The notes below the pieces were generated by a model. It did not search any database and had not been told where the DNA came from. It saw only the letters and a list, made by a program, of their open reading frames with translations. Positions 7,878-15,312 of a stretch of 64,000 bases of DNA are shown here, piece after piece. The first letter of the stretch is position 1, and every line of letters begins with the position of its first letter. The stretch lies in contig NC_013739.1 in the NCBI RefSeq assembly GCF_000025265.1, positions 2,046,001 to 2,110,000 of the forward strand, written 5' to 3'. The position numbers were made by a program, and so were the translations under genes. Origin of the DNA: Conexibacter woesei DSM 14684 (GTDB lineage Bacteria; Actinomycetota; Thermoleophilia; Solirubrobacterales; Solirubrobacteraceae).

Positions 7878-9107
7878 ATGAGCAGCGTCCGTTCCAGCGC
7901 CGGGAGCGCGCCTGTCGATCTGCCGATCACGCGCACGCACCCGTTCGACCCCGCACCACAGCTCGCGGCGCTGCGCGAGGAGAGCCCGCTCTGCCGCCTG
8001 CGCTACCCGGACGGCCACGTCGGCTGGCTGGCGACGTCCTACGACCTCGCGCGCCGGGTGCTCGTCGACTCCCGCTTCAGCATCAAGCCGATGCGGCCGC
8101 CCGTCGGCGATCCCGTCACGACCGCCGAGGTGCAGGAGGTGGAGAGAGCCCAGCCGGAGGCGGAGGGCGCGCTGATCCTGCTGGACCCGCCGCAGCACAC
8201 GAAGATCCGCCGGCTGCAGGCCGCCTACTTCACCGTGCAGCGGATCGGCGAGCACCGCGCCGGCCTGGAACGGCTCGTCGGCGACCAGCTCGACGCGATG
8301 GAGCGGCAGGGCTCCCCGGTCGACTTCGTCAGAGCGTTCGCGGCACCCGTGCCCGGGCTCGCGATCTGCGCGATGCTCGGCGTCCCGGGCAGTGATCGCG
8401 AGCACTTCGAGCGGCCGACCCAGGTCTCCGAGGATCCGCGCTCCACCGCCGAGGAGCAGATCGCGGCGAACAACGAGTTCCGCGCCTACTCGCACGGCGT
8501 GATCCAGCGCAAGCGCGCCGAGCCCGGGGACGACCTGCTGAGCGAGGTGATCGCGACCAGCGACCTGAGCGACGCGGAGCTCGCCGGGCTGGCGCTCCAG
8601 CTGTTCAGCGCCGGGCACGAGACGACGGTCAGCATGCTGGCGCTGAGCCTGCTCGCCCTGCTGGGCGACCGCCGCCGGTGGGAGCAGCTGTGCGCCGACC
8701 CCTCGCTGGTCGACGGCGCCGTCGAGGAGCTGCTGCGCTATCTGACGATCGTCCAGGTCGGCGCCTTCACGCGCACCGCCACGGAGGACGTCGAGCTGGA
8801 CGGCACGGTCGTCAAGGCCGGCGAGGGCATCACGGTGTCGCTGTCGGCGGCGAACCGCGACCCGTCGAAGTTCCCCGACCCCGATCTGCTCGACCTCGCG
8901 CGCGACGCCTCAGGTCACGTCGCGTTCGGCCATGGTCGTCACATCTGCCTCGGCCAGCACTTCGCGCGTCTGGAGCTGCAGGTCGCGCTCGCGGCGCTGA
9001 CGAGACGCTTCCCCACGCTGCGGCTGGCCGTGCCGTCGGAAGAGGTCCCGATGTATCCGAGCGAGCAGTTCCTCTACGGCGTCCACGAGCTGCCGGTCGC
9101 CTGGTAG
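7878..9107 (+). CDS. Cytochrome P450
   Basis: This soluble bacterial P450 has 409 residues. Visible hallmarks are DPPQHTKIRRLQ in the C-helix region, the I-helix oxygen-activation motif AGHETTVS, the K-helix ExxR-like VEELLRY, and the haem-binding loop FGHGRHICLGQHFAR whose Cys is the haem thiolate. The ATG at 7878 follows GAGAGAG; a GTG at 7860 would add six residues. The ferredoxin starts 8 bases after the stop and a ferredoxin reductase follows, so the complete electron-transfer chain is encoded together. Substrate is unknown. Confidence 0.95.
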   Translation: MSSVRSSAGSAPVDLPITRTHPFDPAPQLAALREESPLCRLRYPDGHVGWLATSYDLARRVLVDSRFSIKPMRPPVGDPVTTAEVQEVERAQPEAEGALILLDPPQHTKIRRLQAAYFTVQRIGEHRAGLERLVGDQLDAMERQGSPVDFVRAFAAPVPGLAICAMLGVPGSDREHFERPTQVSEDPRSTAEEQIAANNEFRAYSHGVIQRKRAEPGDDLLSEVIATSDLSDAELAGLALQLFSAGHETTVSMLALSLLALLGDRRRWEQLCADPSLVDGAVEELLRYLTIVQVGAFTRTATEDVELDGTVVKAGEGITVSLSAANRDPSKFPDPDLLDLARDASGHVAFGHGRHICLGQHFARLELQVALAALTRRFPTLRLAVPSEEVPMYPSEQFLYGVHELPVAW

Positions 9108-9115
9108 GTGCTCGC

Positions 9116-9319
9116 ATGCGGATCGAGATCGACTACGAGCTCTGCGTCGCCTCCGGCATGTGCGCGCTGATCGCCCCGGACCTGTTCGAGCAGAACCTGG
9201 ATGACGGGCGGGCGGTGGTGCCCGCCGGGGAGCTTGCCGCGGAGCGTCTCGAGGCCGCGCGGCGTGTGGTCGGGCTGTGCCCGTCGGCCGCCCTCTCGCT
9301 GACCGGCGACGACGCATGA
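9116..9319 (+). CDS. P450-associated [3Fe-4S]-type ferredoxin
   Basis: This 67-residue acidic ferredoxin has the cysteine pattern CVASGMC (C-x5-C) near the N-terminus and a C-terminal CP, three cysteines in all, as in the 3Fe-4S ferredoxins that donate electrons to actinobacterial P450s. It lies directly after the P450 gene and overlaps the next gene by ATGA. It most likely carries electrons from the FprA-type reductase encoded at 10335 to the P450. Confidence 0.93.
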   Translation: MRIEIDYELCVASGMCALIAPDLFEQNLDDGRAVVPAGELAAERLEAARRVVGLCPSAALSLTGDDA

Positions 9320-10338
9320 CCGGTGTTGTGCAGGCGCCAGGGGCGTCGTACGTGTGGGAGGAGGGGTGGGCGGCGCCGCCCGGCGATGCGCTCGCGGGCG
9401 CCGGCTGGGCGCACCACGGGCTCGCGGTGACCGCCGACCAGCGCATCGTCGGCGCGCAGTCGGGGGGTGACGCGATCTGCATCTTCGACCGCGACGGCAG
9501 GCTCGACACGAGCTGGCCGTCCGGCCTGGTCGAGGCGCACGGGATGGCGCTGACCGGACCGCCCGGCGAGGAGCGGCTGTGGGTCGCCGACCCCGGCTTC
9601 GCGATGGTCCCCGACGGCGTGCGCGGCTACTCGCTGCATCGCCCGTCGCAACATGGGCGGGTCGTCTGCTTCGACCTCGCTGGAAACCGCCTCGCCGAGC
9701 TTCCGGTCCCGCCTCCTGCCGATCCCGCCTTCGGCGGGGGCGTGCTCGGCGGCTACGCGCCGACCGGCGTCGCCGTCGACGAGCGCGACGGATCGCTGTG
9801 GGTCGCCGACGGCTACGGGCAGGGGCTCGTCCATCGCTTCACCCGCGACGGCGACCTGGCGCTGACGTTGACGGGCGCGGATGGCGCCGGACGTTTCGAC
9901 TGCCCGCATGCGGTCTTCGTCGATCGCCGCTCCCGGCCGCGCCTGTACGTCGCCGATCGCGGCAACGCTCGGCTGCAGGTCCACGACCTCGACGGGCGCT
10001 TTCTGGGCGTCGTCGGGGACGGGCTGTGGTCGCCCACCGCGATGGTCGCCTGCGGCGAGCGGCTGATCGTCGCCGAGCTGGACGCGCGTCTCGCGGTGCT
10101 GGACGCCGAGGACCGCCTCGTCGGCTACGTCGGTCGCGACGACGACGCGCCCGAACGCGAGGGCTGGCCGAACGCCGTCGGCGCCGACGGTCGCACCGTC
10201 CGGCCTCCCGCGCTGACGCCGGGGCGGTTCAACAGCCCGCACGGGCTGGCCGTCGACGCGCGCGGCGACCTGCACGTCGCCGAGTGGCTGATCGGCGGGC
10301 GCTGGATCCGTCTGCGGCGAGAGGCGGTGCGGTCGTGA
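9316..10338 (+). CDS. NHL/SMP-30-like beta-propeller protein
   Basis: This 340-residue protein has repeated blade-like units such as GVAVDERDGSLWVADGYGQG, PRLYVADRGNARLQV and NSPHGLAVDARGDLHVAEW, typical of NHL or SMP-30/gluconolactonase-like six-bladed propellers. No signal peptide is seen, so it is probably cytoplasmic. It overlaps the ferredoxin stop (ATGA) and the reductase start (GTGA), placing it inside the P450 electron-transfer operon. Propellers of this group include lactonases and alpha-amidating lyases, so it may act on the P450 product, but catalytic residues cannot be assigned from the sequence. Confidence 0.8.
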   Translation: MTGVVQAPGASYVWEEGWAAPPGDALAGAGWAHHGLAVTADQRIVGAQSGGDAICIFDRDGRLDTSWPSGLVEAHGMALTGPPGEERLWVADPGFAMVPDGVRGYSLHRPSQHGRVVCFDLAGNRLAELPVPPPADPAFGGGVLGGYAPTGVAVDERDGSLWVADGYGQGLVHRFTRDGDLALTLTGADGAGRFDCPHAVFVDRRSRPRLYVADRGNARLQVHDLDGRFLGVVGDGLWSPTAMVACGERLIVAELDARLAVLDAEDRLVGYVGRDDDAPEREGWPNAVGADGRTVRPPALTPGRFNSPHGLAVDARGDLHVAEWLIGGRWIRLRREAVRS

Positions 10339-11738
10339 CCCCGCTGCGCGTCGCGATCGTCGGCTCCGGACCGGCCGGCTTCTACGCCGCCGACCAGCTG
10401 CTGGCGGCCGGCGAGCTGGACGCGACGGTCGACGTGTTCGACCGCCTGCCGACCCCGTGGGGCCTCGTGCGCGCGGGCGTGTCGCCGGACCATCCGAAGA
10501 TCAAGGCGGTCGCCGGCCGCTACGAGAAGACGGCCGCGAGGGACGGCTTCCGCTTCTTCGGCAACGTCGACGTCGGCCGCGACGTGCCGGTGGAGGAGTT
10601 GAGAGCCCACTACCACGCGGTGATCTACGCGGTCGGCGCGTCCGCCGACCGGAGCATGGGGATCCCCGGCGAGGAGCTGCCCGGATCGCACTCCGCTTCG
10701 CACGTCGTCGGCTGGTACAACGGCCACCCCGACTTCGCCGACCACCAGCTCGACCTGGCAGCGACGACCGCGGTCGTGATCGGCAACGGGAACGTCGCGA
10801 TCGACGTCGCGCGGATGCTCTCCCAGCCGCGTGAGACCCTCGCGAGGACCGATGTCGCCGACCACGCGCTCGACGCGCTCGGCAGCTCCTCGATCGAGCA
10901 GGTCGTCGTGCTCGGGCGGCGCGGTCCGGCGCACGCGGCGTTCACGACGCCCGGGCTGATCGAGCTGTCGACGGTGGACGGCCTCGACGTGCTCGTCGAC
11001 CCGGCCGATCTCCAGCCGGACGGGACGAGTGAGTCGGCGGTCGCCGCGGACGACCCGCTGCTGGCGACGAAGCTGGCCGCGCTGCGCTGCTACGTCGCGA
11101 GCGAGTCGCACGGAGCCGGCGGCCCCGGCCGGCGCCGGATGACGCTGCGCTTCTTCGCCGCGCCGCTGGAGATCGTCGGCGACGGGCGGGTCGAGGGCGT
11201 GCGCGTCGCGCGCACCGCGATCGTCGCCGACGACGACGGACGGCTGCGCGCTGTCGCGACCGAGCAGGAGGAGACGATCCCCTGCCAGCTCGTGGTCCGC
11301 GCGGTCGGCTATCGCGGCCGACCGCTGCCGGGCCTGCCGTTCGACGAGCGCAGCGCGACGATCCCCAACGTACGCGGCCGCGTGGTCGACGGGCCGGGCG
11401 GCGCGCCGCTGCCGGGCGACTACGTCTCGGGCTGGATCAAGCGCGGTCCCTCCGGGGTCATCGGCACCAGCAGAAAGGACAGCCAGGAGACGGTCGACGC
11501 GCTGCTGGAGGATCTCGCCGCCGGCAAGCTGCCGGACCCGTCGGTCGAGGACGCGGACGCGATCGTCCGCCTGCTCGCCGAGCGTGCGCCCGAGCACGTC
11601 ACCTACGCGGGCTGGCAGGCGATCGACGCTGCCGAGCGCGCTGCCGGCGAGCCGCTCGGCCGCCCCCGTGTCAAGTTCGTTCGGACGCGGCACCTGCTCG
11701 ACGCCGCCGGGCGGGAGCTGACGCGCAACTCGGGCTGA
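10335..11738 (+). CDS. Adrenodoxin-reductase-type ferredoxin-NADP+ reductase (FprA-like)
   Basis: This 467-residue FAD protein has the N-terminal dinucleotide motif VGSGPAGFYAADQLL, the family segment TPWGLVRAGVSPDHPK, a second nucleotide motif GNGNVAIDVARML for NADP, and the late GWIKRGPSGVIGT that closes the FAD site. This matches mycobacterial FprA and mitochondrial adrenodoxin reductase, which feed electrons from NADPH to ferredoxins serving P450s. The GTG start overlaps the previous stop (GTGA). It completes a three-component P450 system. Confidence 0.94.
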   Translation: MTPLRVAIVGSGPAGFYAADQLLAAGELDATVDVFDRLPTPWGLVRAGVSPDHPKIKAVAGRYEKTAARDGFRFFGNVDVGRDVPVEELRAHYHAVIYAVGASADRSMGIPGEELPGSHSASHVVGWYNGHPDFADHQLDLAATTAVVIGNGNVAIDVARMLSQPRETLARTDVADHALDALGSSSIEQVVVLGRRGPAHAAFTTPGLIELSTVDGLDVLVDPADLQPDGTSESAVAADDPLLATKLAALRCYVASESHGAGGPGRRRMTLRFFAAPLEIVGDGRVEGVRVARTAIVADDDGRLRAVATEQEETIPCQLVVRAVGYRGRPLPGLPFDERSATIPNVRGRVVDGPGGAPLPGDYVSGWIKRGPSGVIGTSRKDSQETVDALLEDLAAGKLPDPSVEDADAIVRLLAERAPEHVTYAGWQAIDAAERAAGEPLGRPRVKFVRTRHLLDAAGRELTRNSG

Positions 11739-11780
11739 GGGCGAGCGGTGGCGAGCGGGCGACAGGTCCGCTGCCTCGTA

Positions 11781-12245
11781 TCAGTACGTCAGTCGGCCGC
11801 GCGCAGTTACCTTCGCGGCCCAGGTGCGGCGGTTGACGATGCCCGTGAAGGTGCCGCTCCCTGTAGCGCGGGCGTAGCGTCCGGTGCCTCGACGGACGGC
11901 GATCGAGCCGGTGAAGGTTGCGTTGACTCCGCTGAGGGATTCGAGGTTGCCGGCGACGTTGATCGTGAGGGAGCCGCCTCCGTGTGGGTAGATCGTCACG
12001 CGGCCGGAGACGCTCGTGGTGCTGGTTTCGAAGCGTGCGGATACGGTGCCGTCCAGTGTGCCGGAGACGGTCCCGCGCTCGTAGAGGACCGAGCCGGATC
12101 GTCTCACGAGGTGCAGCTGTGCGACTTCGGTCATGGTGACGGTTCGTGCCGTGGCGACTGTGTCGGTGAGGGCGACGCTGAGGACCGCCGTGATCCCTGC
12201 GACGGCGATCATTCGCATCCGTCGTCGCAATGCCTGGCTCTGCAT
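11781..12245 (-). CDS. Small exported beta-rich protein of unknown function
   Basis: This 154-residue protein has an N-terminal signal peptide (basic start, hydrophobic MIAVAGITAVLSVALT, probable cleavage after ATA). The mature part is Thr/Gly/Ser-rich with alternating hydrophobic strands and the segment GTGRYARATGSGTFTG, a pattern seen in small beta-barrels of the allene-oxide-cyclase/dirigent-like kind. That resemblance is weak and gives no function. GGGGAAGGGG lies before the ATG on the minus strand. It lies tail to tail with the P450 operon and head to head with the XRE gene. Confidence 0.7.
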   Translation of the reverse strand: MQSQALRRRMRMIAVAGITAVLSVALTDTVATARTVTMTEVAQLHLVRRSGSVLYERGTVSGTLDGTVSARFETSTTSVSGRVTIYPHGGGSLTINVAGNLESLSGVNATFTGSIAVRRGTGRYARATGSGTFTGIVNRRTWAAKVTARGRLTY

Positions 12246-12311
12246 GAGATTCCCCTTCCCCTGTCGTCGACGCCACTCCCGCAGCGCCCGAAACCCTAGT
12301 GGCGCCGGGAC

Positions 12312-12677
12312 GTGAGCGGCGAACTAGACGAAAAGTCTCTGGATAGATGGTCTTCAGCATGGGGTGATGGCGGGGTGCCCGGTGCGAGATCCAGAGCGAC
12401 AAGACAGGTGAGAGCCAAGGACCCCGAGCTGGTCGCGCTCGGCGCGCGAGTGCGAGAGCTGCGGGAGCGGGTCGGGAAATCGCAGGAGACGCTCGCGCAC
12501 GATTCCGACGAGCTGCATTGGACGTATGTGGGCCAGATCGAGCGGGGATTGCGTAACGTGACCTTCAAGAACCTCCGTCGCCTGGCGAGAGGGCTCGAGG
12601 TCGACGTCGCCGAGCTGTTCCGACCCGTGGGCACGCCAGTGCGCTCGCCCACGGACGACGCTGCTCTGAAAGGCTGA
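12312..12677 (+). CDS. XRE-family helix-turn-helix regulator
   Basis: This small protein (121 residues from GTG 12312) carries a Cro/C1-type helix-turn-helix over its last two-thirds: LGARVRELRERVGKSQ, then TYVGQIERGLRNVTFKNLRR and LEVDVAELF. The first 32 residues look unstructured, and a GTG at 12408 would give an 89-residue protein starting just before the HTH domain, so the start is uncertain. No sensor domain is visible. It precedes the PadR gene, and the operator-like sequence at 12690 lies immediately after its stop. Confidence 0.75.
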   Translation: MSGELDEKSLDRWSSAWGDGGVPGARSRATRQVRAKDPELVALGARVRELRERVGKSQETLAHDSDELHWTYVGQIERGLRNVTFKNLRRLARGLEVDVAELFRPVGTPVRSPTDDAALKG

Positions 12678-12689
12678 ACGGGCGCGAAC

Positions 12690-12706
12690 GTTCAAGGCTT
12701 GAATAG
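12690..12706. promoter_or_regulatory. Operator-like sequence, copy 1
   Basis: On the minus strand this reads CTATTCA-AGC-CTTGAAC; the inner part TTCAAG-N-CTTGAA is a dyad. The same 7+7 bases with a different 3-base middle occur at 19425-19441, at the other end of the ABC/terpenoid island. It sits about 130 bases upstream of the PadR start, which fits an operator for the PadR or XRE regulator. Binding is inference. Confidence 0.45.
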
Positions 12707-12834
12707 CGCGCCGACGTGCCAGCGCGGGTTGCGTCGGCTGGGCGGTCCAAGTAGCGTGCCGACTCGAACGCTGGCGTTTGTGGTGTATCGGGAGGCGGCC
12801 CGTTCCGGGCTTGAGGACCATCCGGGGGGACGGT

Positions 12835-13446
12835 TTGAAGTCGAGTTTGAGATCGCCGGTCAACTACGCGGTGCTGGGTCTGGTCATCGAGAAGCCGAGC
12901 TATGGCTACGAGCTGATGCAACGACTGCAAACACGCTACGGCGAGCTGTTGGAGGTCAGCAGCCCGTCTCACGTCTACGCTGCGCTTGATCGCCTCCAGA
13001 GAGAGCGGTTGATCGTCCATCACGACCGCGACCCCAGCCTCGAGCCCGACGACGAGAACACGCCGTCGCGTCAGCCGAAGGTGACCTACCGCGCGACTGC
13101 GGACGGCGCGGTGGTCTATCGGCAGTGGCTCGCCGAGCAGCTGCGCGACGACGGGGCGCGGGTGGAGCTGATCGGGCGTCTGATCGCGACCGGCGCACGC
13201 GACCTGCGGGCGATCGGCGACCTGATCGATCGCTACGACGCGGAGTGCGTCGCGGCCTCGCAGCGGATGCCGCTTGCGGATCGCGCGGCCGCTGATGCCG
13301 GCGTCGAGCACGAGCGCGACTTCGTGCGCCGCCTGGTGCAGGAGGAGCGCCGCTTCGTGCTGGAGGCTCAGCTGCGCTGGATCGACTTCGCGCGCGAGGA
13401 GCTGCGCGCCCGCGCCGCGCGCCAGGCGGGCGACGCGACCGCGTGA
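12835..13446 (+). CDS. PadR-family transcriptional regulator
   Basis: This protein has an N-terminal PadR winged helix (NYAVLGLVIEKPSYGYELMQRL ... HVYAALDRLQRERLI) followed by a helical C-terminal dimerisation region. The TTG at 12835 is preferred: GGGGGGA lies just upstream and translation gives the usual short N-terminus before the domain (203 residues). An ATG upstream would add an unlike segment. It overlaps the start of the ABC ATPase at 13446, so regulator and ATPase are co-expressed, an arrangement seen where PadR senses a membrane-active compound and controls its efflux pump. Confidence 0.88.
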   Translation: MKSSLRSPVNYAVLGLVIEKPSYGYELMQRLQTRYGELLEVSSPSHVYAALDRLQRERLIVHHDRDPSLEPDDENTPSRQPKVTYRATADGAVVYRQWLAEQLRDDGARVELIGRLIATGARDLRAIGDLIDRYDAECVAASQRMPLADRAAADAGVEHERDFVRRLVQEERRFVLEAQLRWIDFAREELRARAARQAGDATA

Positions 13447-14159
13447 TGAGTCTGCTCTCGCTCGACGGCGTCAGCAAGCGCTACGCCGATCCGCGTCGCA
13501 CGGCGGTCGCTCTGGACGGGATAACGCTGACGGTGGAGCCGGGCGAGGTCGTCGCTGCATGGGGTGGGCGCGGCTCGGGCCGGACGACGCTGCTCCGTGT
13601 GGCGGCTGGGTTGGAGCAGCCCGATTCGGGAACCGTTCGCTTCTGCGGTGTGGACCTCGCCGGCGGCGCGGAATTGGCGACGGCGGCGGGATTGGTCTAC
13701 GTCCAGTCGCGGCTGCTCGGCCCGCAGCGGCAGCAGCTGCTCGATCGTCTGACGGTCGCGCTCGTCGCACGCGGAGGATCGAAGCGCGCGGCGCGCGACC
13801 AGGTGCGTGCCGCGCTTGAGCGCGCCGGCGTCGGGCGATGCCTTGACGTCCGCGTCGGGGAGCTGGACGCGACCGAGTCGGTCCGGGTCGGGATCGCGCA
13901 GGCACTGCTGTGCGACCCGAAGCTGATCGTCGTCGACGAGCCGACCGCGACTGTCCCGCTGATCGAGCGCGACGGCATCCTCGCGCTGCTGCGCTCGATC
14001 GCCGACTCGGGCATCGCTGTCCTGATGTCGGCAGGCGAGGCGATCGGGCTTTCGGGCGTCGACCGTGCGCTGACGATCAGCGGCGGGAGATTGCATGCCA
14101 ACATCGCCGCCGAGCGCGCCGTCGTCGTCCCGTTGCGACCCGCCAGCGGCGGGATGTGA
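13446..14159 (+). CDS. ABC-transporter-like ATPase with degraded catalytic motifs
   Basis: This 237-residue protein has the fold and length of an ABC nucleotide-binding domain, but key residues differ. Walker A reads GGRGSGRTT, with Arg for the invariant Lys. The place of the LSGGQ signature holds LDATES. The H-loop region reads VLMSAGEA and lacks the switch His. Walker B (LIVVDEPT) is kept. It is coupled to the PadR gene. It resembles the ATPase at 54079, also PadR-linked. It may be a regulatory or structural partner of the canonical ATPase at 17847 or bind ATP without hydrolysis; pseudoenzyme status is inference. Confidence 0.82.
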   Translation: MSLLSLDGVSKRYADPRRTAVALDGITLTVEPGEVVAAWGGRGSGRTTLLRVAAGLEQPDSGTVRFCGVDLAGGAELATAAGLVYVQSRLLGPQRQQLLDRLTVALVARGGSKRAARDQVRAALERAGVGRCLDVRVGELDATESVRVGIAQALLCDPKLIVVDEPTATVPLIERDGILALLRSIADSGIAVLMSAGEAIGLSGVDRALTISGGRLHANIAAERAVVVPLRPASGGM

Positions 14160-15273
14160 GCGCTGACACTCGTAGGCCGACGCGCCGGCGGACGCCCTTC
14201 GCGCTGCGGCGGACGCGCAGCATCACGAGGAAGGGGCTGACGAGCCCGCCGAGCGAGGCGTTGAGCGCGACGGCGGCTGCGTCGCGGCGCGCGTGTTGCG
14301 CGCCGTCGTCGGAGAGGAGCATGCCGATCATGCCCGCGACCAGGAGCAGGTGGCGCTCGCGTCGCGGGAGCTGGCTGACGCCCGTGATCGCGCGCTCGGA
14401 GATCGCCGAGAGCCGTCTGCCGAGATCGTCGGGCGTGCGGTAGTGGGACACGTAGCTGCGTGTTCCAGAGGCGTCGTCGTCGGCTTCGTCGGCGATCCCT
14501 TCGAGCAGCCACTCCAGCGCCGAGACCCAAGGGAAGTAGGCGTGTTCGACAGCTCGTGCCGAGGCGGGGGAGGTGGCGTCCTCGCATGCGGCTGCGATCA
14601 ACGCGAAGATCACCATCGGCGCGCCCGCGGCGGCTGCTGTCTCCCACCACTCCAGCCCGTCCTGGCGGTGTTCGACCGCCCACGCGATGAGCGGTTGGGG
14701 GGACGATCTCGACGTCGCGTGGTTGAGGCTCTGCGCTTCTGCTGCTCGTTCGGTGGCGACGACGAGCGCTGCTGATACGGTCGCTTCCCGGGGCATCTGA
14801 GCGAGCTCGTCGCGACAGGCGCCGGCGATCTGCGTGAGGTAGCCGCCGTCGTCGCGTTGCGGATGGTGCGCGTAGAGGTCGAGAGGTACGGCTGAGCGAA
14901 GGTCGACCGCGGCGCGCAGCGCGCGATGGAGGCTGCGGTTGTTCGCGAGGGTGGGGTGTTCCTCGGTGAGCGCGTCGAGGTAGTCGTACATGACTTCGAA
15001 GGCGACGCAGGCGCGGACGAGCCTGTCGCGGTGCTGACGTGGCACGAGGATCGCGAACGCCGCTGCGCCCTCGGCGGTCAGGTGCTCGGCGTCGAGCTTG
15101 CCGATGGCGTGATGGCGCAGCGTCGGATCGGGGATGGCGTCCGCAGCTCGCCTCCACCTGCTCAGTTCACGACCGACGCTTGGAAAGATCGTCAGCCAGT
15201 AGGTCAGCATCGCCCAGGGGAACGTCGCGATGGCTCGTGTTCGAGCGGCTGACGAGACATGGAAAAGGGTCAT
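14077..15273 (-). CDS. DUF2600-family terpene synthase (YtpB-like)
   Basis: This 398-residue all-helical protein carries the DUF2600 hallmark DYLDALTEE at residues 97-105, an Asp-rich motif of the large-terpene cyclases typified by Bacillus YtpB (tetraprenyl-beta-curcumene synthase). Other family-like parts are the KLDAEH...EGAAAF region near residue 60, ALEWLLEGIADEADD and RSYVSHYRTPDDL. The ATG at 15273 follows AGAGGATGG; a GTG at 15291 is the alternative. The 3' end overlaps the convergent ATPase gene by 83 bases, and the overlapping tail is Arg-rich and probably disordered. A cis-prenyltransferase at 20627 could provide its substrate. Confidence 0.82.
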   Translation of the reverse strand: MTLFHVSSAARTRAIATFPWAMLTYWLTIFPSVGRELSRWRRAADAIPDPTLRHHAIGKLDAEHLTAEGAAAFAILVPRQHRDRLVRACVAFEVMYDYLDALTEEHPTLANNRSLHRALRAAVDLRSAVPLDLYAHHPQRDDGGYLTQIAGACRDELAQMPREATVSAALVVATERAAEAQSLNHATSRSSPQPLIAWAVEHRQDGLEWWETAAAAGAPMVIFALIAAACEDATSPASARAVEHAYFPWVSALEWLLEGIADEADDDASGTRSYVSHYRTPDDLGRRLSAISERAITGVSQLPRRERHLLLVAGMIGMLLSDDGAQHARRDAAAVALNASLGGLVSPFLVMLRVRRSAKGVRRRVGLRVSALTSRRWRVATGRRRRARRRCWHAISRR

Positions 15274-15312
15274 GCACCCATCCTCTGGCACGTGACCAGA
15301 GGCGCTGCATCG

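Noticed and set aside
5940-8618. 892-residue open frame antisense to the Gfo/Idh, IclR and P450 genes
   Set aside because: It lies opposite three genes with intact signatures, and its composition is typical of GC-rich antisense frames.
14160-15270. Plus-strand frames through the DUF2600 gene
   Set aside because: Antisense to a gene with the DYLD motif and proper start; no independent evidence.
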